From contig OX377202.1 of NCBI GenBank assembly GCA_947396885.1, forward strand, positions 76,914,643 to 76,978,642: a stretch of 64,000 bases of DNA, written 5' to 3'. Position 1 is the stretch's first letter, and each line of letters opens with the position of its first letter. The notes under the pieces were generated by a model, which was not told the DNA's origin, searched no databases, and saw nothing but the letters and a program-made list of their open reading frames with translations. Shown here piece after piece: positions 47,197-59,900 of this stretch. The position numbers and the translations under genes were made by a program. Source of the DNA: Heligmosomoides polygyrus polygyrus. Lineage: Eukaryota; Nematoda; Chromadorea; Rhabditida; Heligmosomidae.

Positions 47197-48882
47197 AGAA
47201 GGAGTCCTACAAGCTGTGGCAGAAGACGAGGGCACCCGAGCATCTCACAGCCTACAGGAAGCTGAAAAGGCTGGCAAAAACAGCTGTAGCGAAGGCAAAG
47301 AACGCGGAAATGGATGCCCTGTACGAGAAACTAGACGGGCCAGAGGGAGAGAAGTTCGCCATCCGCCTGGCCAAGGCGTGTCATAGAGCTAGCCTCGACA
47401 TTCGAGTAGTGAAGACTGAAGAGTGCTGACGGTAGGGTGTTACGGAAGCCGGTCGAGGTCAGAGAGAGATGGGAGGAGTACTTCAAGGAACTACTAACGA
47501 GGAGTTCCCTCGTCGGGAGGCCGAGGAAGAGCAACCAACGGAAGGACCCATCCCACCCTGGACGCAAGAAGAGGTTTGCAAGGCCATAGGGAAGATGAAA
47601 CTCGGAAAGGCAACAGGACCTGACGGTGTGCCAGTATAGGCTTGGAAGGTGCTCGGGGACCTCGGAATCAACTGGCTGACGCAGTTCCTCAACAGAAGCA
47701 CGAAAGAAGGTAAGATGCCGGATGACTGGAGGGACAGCACCATAGTCCCCATCTTCAAGCAGAAGGGAGACGCTTCCGAATGCTCCAACTACCGAGGGAT
47801 CAAACTGATCTCACACACGATGAAGATCTACAAACGACTAGTCGACTCAAGGCTGAGGGAGATGGTACCCATCTCCCAGGTACAGTGGAGCTTCATGCCT
47901 GTGAGGTCCACCACAGACGCCATATTCATCGCTCGTCAGGTGATGGAGAAATATCGGGAGAAGCGAAAACCCTGCTACCTGGCATTCCTGGACCTGGAGA
48001 AGGCCTACGACAGGCTAGCTCGGGCCGTAATCTGGAATGCCCTTCGAGGGAGAGGTGTCCCGGAACGTCTGATCACGGTCATAAAGGACATGTACGAGGG
48101 CTCGAAAGCGGCGATACGAACTCCACACGGGGTGACAAGGAAAGTGGGCATCACAGTGGGGGTACACCAAGGATCGGCTCTGAGCCGTTCCTCTTCCTGC
48201 TGACACTTGACTCTATAGTGAACCACCTTGAGGAAGGCCCTCTCAGAACAATCCTCTACGCGGACGACATCGCCCTAGTAGCCGACAACCAGGAGGAGCT
48301 GGAGGAGAAGGATCAGCTGGGGCAGGGAGCCCTCGCAGACAAGGCCTACGGCTGAACGTGAAGAAGACGAAATTCATTAGCTCTGAGCATGCGCTGGATC
48401 CATCCTAGACTGCCAAGGGGAAACGATCGAGAAGGTGGAAGAATTCCGCTACCTCGGAAGTGACCTATCCGAGGAAGGAAGTGTGGACCAGGCGGTCAGG
48501 GGACGGATAAACGCAGCCTGGCTCAAGTGGAGGGAGCCCACAGAGATCCTCTGCGACCGTAGATGCTCCAGGACGCTCAAAGGCAAGCTCTATAGAACAG
48601 TTGTGAGACCTGCTCTCCTCTACGGCAGTGAGTGCTGGGCCCTGGGTACGTCCTCAGAAGACCAGAGGATCACCGCACAAGATTGGCCCTAGATTTCGAG
48701 GCACCCGGAAAGCGTCCGAGAGGAGCCCCAAAGAAAAGATGGAAGGACGTCATCAAGAGAGATCTCGCCGAAGTCGGCGCCACGGCAGATGACGCCCTTC
48801 ATAGGATGAGGTGGCGACAGATCACAAGAACAGCGGACCCTGCGACTGCGCGGGGCTAAACGCTTAGGAGAAGAAGAAGAAG
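47197..48882 (+). mobile_element. 5'-truncated RTE-type LINE with 19-bp target duplication
   Basis: The RT pseudogene reads in order: YRKLKRLAKTAVAKAKNAEM, a TGPDGVP-type stretch near 47625, LNRSTKEGKMPDDWRDSTIV, NYRGIKLISHTMKIYKRLVD, YLAFLDLEKAYDRLARAVIW (motif A), VGVHQGSALS (motif B), LRTILYADDIALVAD (YADD at 48257-48268), FRYLGSDLSEEG, and PGKRPRGAPKKRW near the end at 48860. Stops and frameshifts near 47430, 47640, 48200, 48350 and 48690 break it. The tail is (GAA)n at 48867-48882. AGTAAAATGAGAACGAACA at 47178-47196 recurs at 48883-48901. The ATG at 47184 therefore lies in the duplication, not in the element. Confidence 0.95.
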
Positions 48883-48901
48883 AGTAAAATGAGAACGAAC
48901 A

Positions 48902-49765
48902 GGTGGGACCAATCGTTTATCGGCACCAAAAGCTGTGCGCCGAAACGAGTAAAAGAACACGGTGGACGCAGTAAGTGGGCACCGATAACATTGTGTAGTA
49001 GTAATAGCTCTTCTTTGCTCTGATCTACATCTAAAGTGAGATAGGTGGAATAACTGCTCCGTTTTCGAAAGGTTATTAAATAAGTACTGAAGGAAAGGAA
49101 AGCACATAGAACTTGCTTAAGCTTCTCAAAGTAGGAATTTTTCATGCAACCAACTATGTAGTGTTTTCATTTGCCACATCGAGTTAGAGCTTCAGGTTCT
49201 CCCCACGGAGCGCCTCGGAAAGAAAGCTGAACTTGTCAATGGTGTACTTCGCGAGGGTTCAGACGTGTTATGGAATAGGTCGCAGAAGCTTACCAAGCTG
49301 CTATCGTGACGTTCTCAGAACAGCGCTCTAAAAACTAAAATGCCTGCGAATTACGTAAGGTGAAGATCGGTCAGAGGACACGAAAACCTCACAGCGCTTA
49401 GACTATGTCTCGTATTTGCCGAGATGTGTGATGACACTATCGTGTCATTCCCATGCTTTTCATGCTGCTCACATAACTTTCTCATACAAGGCAGCACAAC
49501 ATTAGCTAATGGTTCTCTGAGAGATATTCAGTTCAGAAGACAATGCGGATTAGCAGCCGCCGTGCCCAACGCGTTGAATGTGAGTCGATTTATGACTGAT
49601 CCACAGGAGCTGAATCAATGTCGTTACAGAGCGTGAAGTTGGATACCTATAGAGGAAGCGGTCGGGGTTATTTGTGAGGCTTGAAATTCCTACAAGAGCT
49701 CTTTCACTGACAAACGGGCTCAAAATAAGGGCCATGCTTGAGTTGGTATCATGACAGATATATAT
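48902..49765. other. No gene recognised
   Basis: No supported coding sequence or repeat between the RTE insertion and the SINE copy at 49766. Confidence 0.35.
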
Positions 49766-50045
49766 GGATAAAAGAGGCGTGACTAGTTCAGAGTTCTCGC
49801 GCATTGTACTTCTATGGAAAATCGTGGAGGAGATTTGAATACGTGTTTGGCTTGTAGAATAACTTGCCGTGACCATTCCGTGTTTTCTCCTTCCAGACAA
49901 ATCCGCTACCAATTATCAATTGACAATTAACAATTAATCCACCGTGGAAGGATGGAACGCTTGGTTGGCCTAGTTGTGATCCAAACTAAGGGCCCTCAAT
50001 TAGAGGGCACGTGATGGCCAGTACCTCATCCGACTGCTCTACCAT
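49766..50045 (-). mobile_element. Old SINE copy
   Basis: This is a diverged minus-strand copy: ATTGTACTTCTATGGAAAATC, CTTCCAGACAAATCC, CTTGGTTGGCCTAG and CATCCGACTGCTCTACC align in order to the SINE. An insertion rich in CAATTAA/CAATTGA lies at about 49911-49938 in the body. Confidence 0.7.
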
Positions 50046-50157
50046 GTGTACATTGGGGTTATACAAATTGGATTATTTCTCAAGGAGTCTCCGTTACGAC
50101 AAGGCGGTTTTTCGCTGATGGCATCGATTTCTAAATCAAAAAGCCTGAAATTGTATT

Positions 50158-50412
50158 TAAAGGATAAGCATAAAAGACCCGTTAGACAATCCCCGTATAG
50201 TGTTCGCCTCGCACTTCGCTCCCATGGAATGTCTAGCAGGCAGTTTGAATGCGTTGCTTGTCCATATAATGACCAACTCAACGTTCCGCCCTTCCCGGAC
50301 TAGTATGGCACCATTGGTCAGCCGGTAGATGAATGGCTTGCTTAGCCTCGACGGGATTCGAACCATGAGCGTTGAAACGGATCCAGCAGGCTGCTCTACC
50401 ATTCGCCCTGCA
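50158..50412 (-). mobile_element. Old SINE copy with well-preserved Pol III boxes
   Basis: The minus-strand body is diverged, but the head keeps a clean A box (TGGTAGAGCAG) and B box (GGTTCGAATCCC) on minus at about 50347-50400, closer to a true tRNA than the reference copy. The A-to-B distance is about 36. It may be an older subfamily nearer to the tRNA ancestor. Confidence 0.7.
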
Positions 50413-50654
50413 ATTTATTATCGACTCAAAATTTATAACCTATGTGGAATCAAAAGCATTCTAAATTAACTTCTTCGTAGGTGCATGCAGAGGTCCTTTG
50501 TTGGAACGCTTTTTATGCTCGGAGTCTTGTCTACGTTTGACAGGACAGGTGCTAGTGCAGTGCGTGTGCCGGTGGTTGCATGCAGCTCGTATCGAAGGTA
50601 CATCGTGCAGAACAGTCCATTTAAATATTCCACCTGCTTCGAGATGGTGATTCG

Positions 50655-50800
50655 GCCCCAACATTGTCTGGGAAAGATGAAACACTTGCGCATCAGCTGC
50701 TCGCCATAGGTCAATGTATAGGAAAAATAGTATTCAATTCGCCTCCACGATATCTCGTAGAGATAGAATGCGTGGCGCATCCATTTAACAGGAATTGTTT
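50655..50800 (+). mobile_element. Partial SINE copy
   Basis: TTGTCTGGGAAAGATGAAAC, TCGCCTCCACGATATCTCGT and GCGTGGCGCATCC match the 3' half of the SINE in plus orientation. The head is not recognisable. Confidence 0.6.
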
Positions 50801-50866
50801 GGAGCTATCATATAAATACCATTTACCGGTTTTGAGAATCAACGCACCATTCGAAGCTCGAACATA

Positions 50867-51909
50867 TTAGGTTGTCCCATAAGTCTTCGCCCCTTTTTTC
50901 AACGAGTCACTGCAGATTTCGCCGGCAGTCTCTTGCATAGAGCTGCACAGCTTTCGAAAGAGAATGATTTGCTCTATCAGAACATGTATTGCATTTCTTT
51001 CTTTATCATGAATTTTGTCAATTTTTAGGTCGTTGAAGTGAAAAGTGGAACAGTGAAAAAGTAGCCATTGGCGCACTTGTTCTCTCCGCTTAGGTTTGTA
51101 ATTTTTTGCGCAGTTTTTTTGAGCATTTTGAAGACAATGTTCTGTACTACAAGAATAGTGCTATTTGCTCATTTGTCCTTTATTGATTTTTAGGTCATCA
51201 AATGAGGACGTCCGAAGGAGGATGGTTATTTTTGCCGACAGCTCCTGCTCTGTGTTTGGACTTTTTGGGTTGGTGTTATACGTCATTCGAAAGAGAATGT
51301 TTTGCTCTATAAGAACCTGTGTCGCGTTTATTGATTTCTATTGAATATCAACAAAATGCCAAAAAGAGGAAAATCGTCTTCACCAACAACACCTTCTCCT
51401 TCTTCAGTTGTTGATATTCGACAGAAATCAGCGTGAGCCAATAAACACGACATAAATTCTAACTGAGCAAGACATCCTCTTCCAAACGACATATGACACC
51501 AAGTAAAAAAGTCTAACCACAGAACCTGAGTTTTGGTAAAAATTCGGACGGAAAAATCGGAATTCCCAATTTGATGGACTAAAAATCAAAAAAGGGCAAT
51601 GAGAAAATAGGACCAACACATATTCTTGTACTACAGAAAATTGTCTTCCAAGTGCTATAAAAACAGCACAAAAAATTACAAACCTAAGCGGAGAGAACAA
51701 GTGCGCAAATGGCTACTTTTCCACTTTTTCATTTTTCACTTCAACGACCTAAAAATTGACAAAATTCACGATGAAAAAAGAAATGCAATACACGTTCTGA
51801 TAGAGCAAATCATTCTCTTTCGAAAGCTGTGCAGCGCTATGCAAGAGACCGCCGGCGAAATCTGCAGTGAATCGTTGAAAAAACGGCGGCGACTTATGGG
51901 ACAACCTAA
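50867..51909. mobile_element. Nearly complete palindrome (mariner-type foldback), 1043 bp
   Basis: The ends TTAGGTTGTCCCATAAGTC (50867) and its inverse with one mismatch (ending CCTAA at 51909) are flanked by TA (50865-50866 and 51910-51911), as for Tc1/mariner. Matching continues inward through both arms (50867-51110 with 51660-51909; 51120-51210 with 51565-51655; 51330-51360 with 51415-51440), leaving only about 50 bp in the centre. No transposase motif is present. The longest frame (51626-51934) is an arm shadow. Confidence 0.9.
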
Positions 51910-51911
51910 TA

Positions 51912-54900
51912 GTTATTGTAAACAGACAGAATAATTAATAATACTGAATGAATAGTTAGCGGAAATCATGAAAATTAGCTGGCTGTGCATTAGTAGGGAG
52001 TAACTTTCAACTTTTTTCAGAGAATTGAACTCACCAGAAGTTCTGTCTTCTAGGGAAATTTCACTCTCAGAAGTTCTGCTTGTTCCTTTGACTGCGTAGT
52101 ACTTCACCCTCTCACTTGTTTAAGAAAACCCCCTCCACCTCCCCTTCCTCAGAACGTTCCATTAGAGGTTTGAGAGAAATGAGAGGTGGCTTGTGGCCGG
52201 CACTCCGAGGATTCCATGAATAGCAATTGAGGCCGGCATAGTAATGAGGAGTCCGAAGCAAACTCGCGTGTCCATCATCCGTCGAACTGCGGCTCATCGA
52301 AATGCATGCTGCCGCCCTCCGCGATCGTGATCGAGCGATTACAACGCGAACTGCCGCTAATTATTCGATCAGCCCTGGAAGCTGCGTTCTCGGCCGCATC
52401 GAATATGCTGCAACGGGCGCGCACCTTTGTGGTGGCTGCGGCGGCGTGATTGATGCTTCTTCATTGCCCTGACCGACCGACTCTAGCTCGTTGCCCTTCG
52501 CCCTCATTTCGGTAATTATCGTCGAGCCGAGCTCTGGCTCAAACGCTGATTGAGCTTTGTGTAGCCGTTGATCTCGTGACTTGGATCAGGACGCTGAACT
52601 CAGCTATCTCTATCTTATCGGATCATAACTGATATTGGAACGTAACAGCACAGCTTACGGTACCTCCAACACCTATTGTTCGAAATCACACGGTAGTTGT
52701 CAAAATGCGGAAATCTAACAAAACATATGTCACGCGTGAAGAAGCGTGGCGGGTCTCACTAGGCATGAAATGCATTCCCATACGTTTGCTTGGTGTTAAA
52801 CACGGATGTTAAATGTCTTAACTGTCTGAGCTCACGCCTTAATATCCAGTTTTCGAATCCTGTCGCGGCATGCATCAGCTGTGGCTACTTTTTCATGAGT
52901 TTCTCACCCACGAGGCCTCAGACGGGCAAAAAACAGTGCATCCGCCATTCGCCTACAGTGTCTTCTTCGTTAAAAACATAAAGTACCGACGTCTCTCCGT
53001 CCTCCTGTAGAAGGAACTCCCCTGCGATATCGTCCCCGGTCTTCTTAAATATCTCCGCTCTGGTAGCCCGCTTAAGTTGTTCAATTACTATTAAACGTAT
53101 TATTAAATAATTTCGTATCAGAGGCAGCGGAAGCCCACACAAACCCACTAGGGAAGGGTCTCAGGCGTAGGTCTGGACGATGAAAATGAATACCGTTGCG
53201 AGGATTTCCAGTCTTCAGACAGTAGAAAAGTATGCTCTACTTCTGCAATGCTTCTGAACCCACTGAGTTAGTGGGAAGAAAATTTACTACGGAATCGCAC
53301 AGACCGCAGGCGATTCCTCCCAAACATCGAGTATCCCAAAAAATTTACAATTGCCTGTAAAGCAATGTACCGAACACGCTAACCGGCGCATATGAAACAG
53401 TGTTCCCTTTTTTGCATTTTTATTTTTGAATTTTTTCAATTTTTCATGAAATTTCAATTTTTTGATTTTTTTCGCTGTCAAACGTTTTGTGAGATCCATG
53501 GTAAACTTTCAAGCCACTCAACTCGGTAGGTTCAAGAACTTGCCAAAGATTGAAATACTTTTCTACAGTTATAACTGAAGAGTGGTACTCTCGAAGTGGC
53601 ATTCATTTTCGCCGCTTAGATATATGTACACCAAGACCCTTTCCAGTGAGCTGATACAAGATTTTCGGTCAGAAATCACAGCGCTACGTCGACTGCTTGA
53701 ATTCGAGGAACTCTGAAAAGGCTAAGACCTTCAATCTCATTCATTCACATTCGCGATGTGAAACAAATTGGATTGGATTCAACAGTCGGTTTTCTTCGGT
53801 GAAGTCAGACACTGCGCTTTTATTCACATGTCTGTACTCTGCTTATCTTTAATTGAAGCCAAGCCATGTTAGACGTTTCAGTCCACTGTGACTTGTTATC
53901 TTCTATCCCTAGTCTCAAAAAATCTCCATAATAATTTTCTCTTGTTTGTGAATGTGATTAGAGCAATTGTAACGCTATAGGTGTACGCAGTTACGCTCCA
54001 ATGTATCATAAGTGTAAGGCTAGTGTTACCGTGGATAAATAGCCAAACGTCAAACATACAGACGTTAAAAGCGAATCCATTTAGCCGCTCAAGAAGAGCT
54101 ATGAAAAGTTCTCGGAAGTCTACAACTGCACCAGGCATAATAAAGACCTCCTGGGTGTGTTCCTCGATTTCACGCCAAGGTGGTAATCCGCGGTGTGACC
54201 TTGTCCGGAGCAGTCCATCTCCGCACCCGCATCTCTCTCCTTCACATCCTCTCAATCCGCTCTACTCCATGATTAGACACGTGGACAATGGCCGAATTAC
54301 TTGCTAATCCCCCGGACGGGGAACAATACCCGAGTGTTCACTGCCAACAGCGTGTTGTGCTGTGTTGATATACAGTAGCCACGGGAGACGGTGGGGCTGG
54401 CACGGCTGCGCGACGCGAATTCCCCCTCGTCCGCGTTTGAATGGACTCGGCCTTGCGCTATCATTCATTCATCAATCCTCCTGTTAACGATGGCATTTCA
54501 TCCCTGCAGCCACCTGCACATCCTCTGCAGAGGACGCTCTGTCCATCATCTTCCGAATTCGCGCTGGTAAGGAATGTGTTCGCAACACAGTCGATGGTAT
54601 TCTTCGACGAAGGCGCCATATTGCTAACTGTGGATGGATGTCTTCGATGCAGTGTACCATCTACATACATGGATAGCCACATATGGATGTCGAAGATCTA
54701 ATGCTTAGAGATAAGACTTTTATAGCAATACGGCATCTAAAATGTTTTTTGAAGGCATAGAAAAGAATGAAGGGCGCAATTCCTCCAAAACTTGGTCTCA
54801 AAAAATTGAATGCCTCGGACATTCTCAAGAGAAGCAAACTCCACAGCCTTCGAGTACCTTAGAATACCTTCGAATATGAATACCTTTTGCCCTAAGTGTC

Positions 54901-56480
54901 AATAATGATTGACAGTTGCCACAAATTCTCGATCGCGTCCAGACATTCGAAGAAAATTGATTGCAGGTTAACATGAGAAGCAAAAAGAGACAGACAATTT
55001 CAATGGCATCTTGTGGATCATCGGCCACGTCGACAAGGAGGATGCTGATCTAAGTCTCGTTCCTGTTCACAACCTTTATGTGAGAAGCGTCCGGGAGATA
55101 TTACTGTGGCGTCAGGGGATTGTAGCAGCAACTGGGGTGGTTTAGCCGCGTTTCCCACGAGTGAAGCCGGCACTTCGGCCATCACTTTCCGTATATGCGA
55201 GACCTTATCCCTTTTAACTAGCAACTGGCATACAGGGAGGACAGGAAATGCAGTTGTCATCGGCAATTAATATGTGTATGTAGATGAAGTCTTTCTTGTT
55301 TAGCCATGAAAGCTGTAAGTTCGGCGTCTTATAGAATACGTCGAGAATAAGGAGGCAGCTGCCATGTTAAGTGCCGATCGGTTTTCTCGTTACTGCTACG
55401 TAATGCCTAAATGGAATAGATTCCTTCAGGCGTTTCTGGGCACCATGTTATCTTCTTTACAACAGCAGTTAGATCCCAACAGCCACGAGCTACAACAGAC
55501 TCGAGCTACAACAGACTATCTTCTTCTAAGACCTTCAGTACCCACTGCCTTCCGGTACATTACTTGTGCTGTGGCTTAGTTGAAGTTCGAGGTGGAGCAG
55601 CAAATGTTGCTGAATTGCGCGCATAGTTCTTCATCTTCAAATCATTAGAGCTGGATAGGACAGCCAGTATTTGTGTCGCGAGGATTTTTTGCTGCAGCAT
55701 TGTGTCATGCGTACATACTTCTAAAGCTCAACTTTTATTCTTTTATTTTTTATTTTTTAAAACTTCTTTTATTTTATTTTTCTAACTTTTATACCACGAA
55801 GATACTGCAGTCTGTTTAAGGCTCTCTGCCTCCCTTGCTTCGCAGTTCTGTCTCTCTTTCTAGCACGTGTAGTGCTACATAAGAGTATTATGCAATTTAT
55901 TCCTTTATTTACCTCCTGTAGATGCGAACTTTGTGACAGCTTCGTAGGTACAATTTTAAAAGAAGACCGGAAACAAAAGAAGAGGAGGAAGACGAGCTTG
56001 ATATGTGTTGAAATTGGTCCGAATCTGACCAAATCTGGTCCGAGGTAGTGCAGCGTCTTTCGAAGATCTTCATATGAGGTAGGGCTGTATAGATAAGTTG
56101 CTGGCCAATGTAATCAAAACTTTAGAGGGATCAGTCCTCAGCAAAGGTACGCAGCGGTTTTTTTGCCCCCAATAAGGAGGAATTACATATATGGATAGAA
56201 AAGGATAAAAATCTGCTGTTCGGGCAGGACGTTAGCTTCTCCACCCTGCTCTCACCTGATTACATGTCCTGCCCTACCGTGGTCGTAAATCAGCTTCGCT
56301 CGTGGTTCCGCTGGAGACATGAGGAGCCGAAGTCGGTCAGAACTGATGGATTCCAATCAGCGCTTACTGGGGTATGTTGGTTTTCGCTGATGAATGGCCG
56401 CTCCGCCCCGCGCCGGCCGCCGGTCCCACCCCGTGCGGTCGCCCGGCAAAGGTCATTGTGCCATTTGAATCGCCTCCGCC
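51912..56480. other. Gene-poor region upstream of the bHLH gene with CpG-rich blocks
   Basis: I found no supported exon. The blocks at about 52140-52620 and 54350-54560 are richer in CG dinucleotides than their surroundings. 54508-54513 contains an E-box (CACCTG). There is a 16-bp tandem duplication at 55486-55517 (CGAGCTACAACAGACT twice). These could be regulatory elements of the downstream bHLH gene, but only position and composition suggest it. Confidence 0.35.
55486..55517 (+). repeat. 16-bp tandem duplication
   Basis: CGAGCTACAACAGACT occurs twice back to back, exact copies. Confidence 0.85.
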
Positions 56481-56927
56481 ATGCCCGCTGAGCCAGCCAC
56501 CAAGCACGTTCCCCAGAAGTTGCGCCGGAACGAGCGCGAGCGGAAGCGAGTCGACCAGGTCAGTCGCCCTCTTTGCAGCTTCTCCCTTCCGTCCTGCTCT
56601 ATGCTCGAATTTCAGGTGAATCAAGGCTTCAACCAGCTGCGATCGAGAGTGCCAAAGCCGAAGGGTACCAAGCAGAAGCTCTCGAAAGTGGAGACTCTGC
56701 GCGAGGCCGCTCGCTATATCGAGCAGCTTCGGACAATGCTTCAACAGGGCGGCTACGCCCTGCAAACTCCTCAGAGGCCACCCATTCAGCAACATCACTA
56801 CTATCATTCCGCAGACACCTCGCCCTACTATCCCCAGACGATGTCAAAGACGGACTTCTCCCCAGCATCTTCATTCTACAGCGATTCCTCGTTCGAAGAA
56901 ATGAAGTACGGTAGCTTTATGCAATAA
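56481..56927 (+). CDS. Achaete-scute-type bHLH transcription factor, 2 exons, 129 aa
   Basis: This is a sequence-specific nuclear regulator of the proneural ASC class, expected to bind E-boxes as a heterodimer with an E/Daughterless partner (HLH-2 in worms). Exons are 56481-56558 and 56616-56927. The 57-bp GT-AG intron falls after RRNERERKRVDQ and before VNQGFNQLRSRVP. Basic region: residues about 14-25. Helix 1: VNQGFNQLRSRVP. Loop: KPKGTKQ. Helix 2: KLSKVETLREAARYIEQLRT. The C-terminal tail is rich in Gln, His, Tyr and Ser and ends KYGSFMQ. A TGA in frame 18 bases before the ATG supports this start unless an upstream exon exists. The intron has no stop and is a multiple of three, so retained transcripts would code for 148 aa. 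I cannot say which worm paralogue it is (hlh-3, hlh-14 and others). Confidence 0.92.
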   Translation: MPAEPATKHVPQKLRRNERERKRVDQVSRPLCSFSLPSCSMLEFQVNQGFNQLRSRVPKPKGTKQKLSKVETLREAARYIEQLRTMLQQGGYALQTPQRPPIQQHHYYHSADTSPYYPQTMSKTDFSPASSFYSDSSFEEMKYGSFMQ

Positions 56928-59900
56928 CTGTGGCTTTTGTTTTGTTTTGTTTTCTGTTTGGAATCTCATTTTGCTTTGTCTCGCTATTAACAGTCACGCT
57001 TCATCGGGTTCCCTGACATATTCTCCGGCTACTCAACGGCCTCCTGATTTGTCTCACTTCTGTTTGTTGAACATACGTGTATTTCTGTGCTACATCGATA
57101 AAGATTTTAACAGGTAACAGGGCTTCTGCAGCAGTCGGATAGGGCCAGTTGTGCAACCGACAGGAGGACGGTAGGAGGACGTGAGAGCTCCACGGAAGGG
57201 AGGATTGTGGCTTTCGAGCCACCCAATTACAGCCTCGTTTTTGCGCGGCCGTTCAGCGGCCTGTGCCCTTTGCACGCCTTGTTCGAGCGAACGAAAAAAA
57301 CCGCGTGAAGCGCTTCCATTTCGCAAGAACCCCGGCCTCTCCTTAGGGGATTCGGGCTTTAAAATTTTGAGGCCACATCATCATCATCCGTTTGCCAAGT
57401 GTTATATCGAAAAAATCTGGACAAAAATTTTCTTCAAATTAATTTGGCTTTCTGCTCTATTTGTTCGCAAAAATGCTCTATAATTTCACCACAGGATGTT
57501 CTGTGTGATAACATCGTTGACACCAATCTTCTACTCACGGTTGGCGACGTCAACTAATGTCCCACCGCATACTACATATGTACTGCGTCCGTGAACCAGC
57601 TTGCTGAAAGCTTCACAGCATAGTTTTTTGCTCACATTTTAAACGAATACTAGCCTACTGTACTAAATAACTAATACTAACTATGATACTTACAAGCCCA
57701 CCGTCACTAACGCATGCCTAACATCTTGAAGCGGCCACATGCTTAGTGGACAAAAAGAAACGATGCTGGAGCCACTTCAAGAGGTATCCCTAATCGCCTG
57801 GTAGAGCTCACTACGCATCCAACGTTTAATAATCAACTGAACGGGCATTTTTGGAGAAAAAATTTTAGTCTAACAGCAGCGTTGGCATCATATTCCCCTG
57901 ACTAACGTGTTCTGTGCGAAGAGTTCCTGAGCCGAATAGTATTACAAAGCTTGGAGTCCGATAGGATAGGACACCACCAAATGATTGCCAAAGAAGTACT
58001 TATCGTTTGACGGTCATTAAATATGTACGTGCAGATATATTTACTGTGTGAAACTTAACCAACCTGAATAGATTCCATAATACACTACACAACCAATATA
58101 ATGATGTGAAGTGAAGTGAGCAATGAGCAAAAATTTTCACGTCCGAATCAGGAGTAAAGAGAAATCCCTCCTCCAGCAAACGGAACTGATCTAATTCCCT
58201 TCTACAGGACTTCTATGAAGCTGAACAACGCTTAACTTTGCCTTATGAAACTCTGCAGTAATTTCATTTTAGTCGCTGGAAAGGAGGGCAGCTGCTGTTA
58301 ATGTAGCGAAGTTAAATTCTGGAGAGTTTTCATGATATCCGTGGCTCCTGCAGATGGCAATTGCAGAAAAACCCCTGAAATCGCTTCTGATGCTCTTGCA
58401 GGTACGGTTATTCTCTTAAGGCTGGTAGCACTCTGGATCTTTCAGACGTCGATTTGATCAGTGTGTGGGCCTTATAATTGTATTTATTATAAAACCGGCG
58501 GGCTCAGGGCACGTAGTGACCAGGGGGCTGCTGCGGTATTGGTTTTCAGCAGGTCTTCAGTGTAATAAAAGACCTATACACGTAGTAATAACAGTAGCAG
58601 GAAATGCTGAATGCACATGTTCATCGCTTATCATTGTACTTACAAGCTGTATAGGAAACATTTATATAAATAATGACTCTTTTTATCTATAGAGATCATT
58701 CTTATACTCGTTTATTCAGCCCCATGAACCTAGCGGTTTGCTCGTGGACCCCAAAAGTGTAACTAAAGATATCTCAAGCAGGTGTTACATCTAAGTTCGT
58801 TGTTCCTTTCTTCGTGTGGAATGAGTCAGTGGTCCTCGAGATGCGCGCTCTCTGATTTCCTAGTGGAATATGCCACAGAATATGCCAGAGTCATATGGGA
58901 TGAGGAGAATAGGATCATATATTTATTGGACCACTGCATGTCCAACTTAAGTTCCCAACAGGGCACAATAAGACACCATTCAAACTGCTCTCGAGCTATT
59001 AGTGATGAGTACCGTAGTCCATCTGAAGGCACATCGGACGTCGAGTCGTTTCCACAACGGGAAAGGAAGTTGGCGTGGATCAGGTGGCTGAGTGCTAGAT
59101 GAGTGCGCAGAGGCAGATGCATGGGCTTGACCCGCCGGAGGTAATCCGAGATCACCTTACACGAAGAGCATTCCCTAATCCCACTCATTTACATAAGTCA
59201 TCCCAGTTCATGAGACGCATTCGCTACGCTCGAGTGCGCCGGAGACGAGCCGTCGATCGGACCGGACGGCTCATCAGGTATCCGGAAGCGCAGCAGCAAC
59301 ATCGGGTTTCGCGCCACGCACGCAACCTGTCCGTGTCAGTCGTCGCGGATGGCGCAACCCCGTGTTGCGCCATTTATTGCCCTACCGTAAGCCGACTAAT
59401 CATATCATGTAGTTTGTCTGACCTGTGGAGACGGGGTGTCGACGGATTAGGCGCAGCAAGTCTTGCGACAGCGAACTTGCTCAGCATCTTCTTCTGCAAT
59501 AGGCGCTGCTTCTGCTCATGAAGTCTCTTTTCAGCCCACCCCCCAGGTCTAGTGTCTCGTCGTTTCAACCTACCCAGAGATAGGCCATGAAAGTAATTTG
59601 ATTCCTATTCGGAATTAACGAAAGTATTCAATTTCATTAAGCAAGAAACCAGCTAAAATGGAATCCTTCTACTCAATGTGTACTAAAATGCTTCTATTGT
59701 TTAGAAGTCCATCATTCCTAATTGGAGGATGAACAGCTTCTTCAAACTGCTCTAACAAAAATAACTGAAGGGCGCATAAAGCAGTCATTTGAAGCTGGTG
59801 TCAGAAATGGGTTCATATCCAATCGGGAAAGCGGTTCCACCGGGTGCTCTTGTTGAAATCTTGTTGAATCCGTTGACACTTTCGCGTCAGCATACTGCCT

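Noticed and set aside
51626..51934. 102-codon plus frame rich in Lys and Ile
   Set aside because: It lies wholly in one arm of the palindrome at 50867-51909 and mirrors the opposite arm; no motif.
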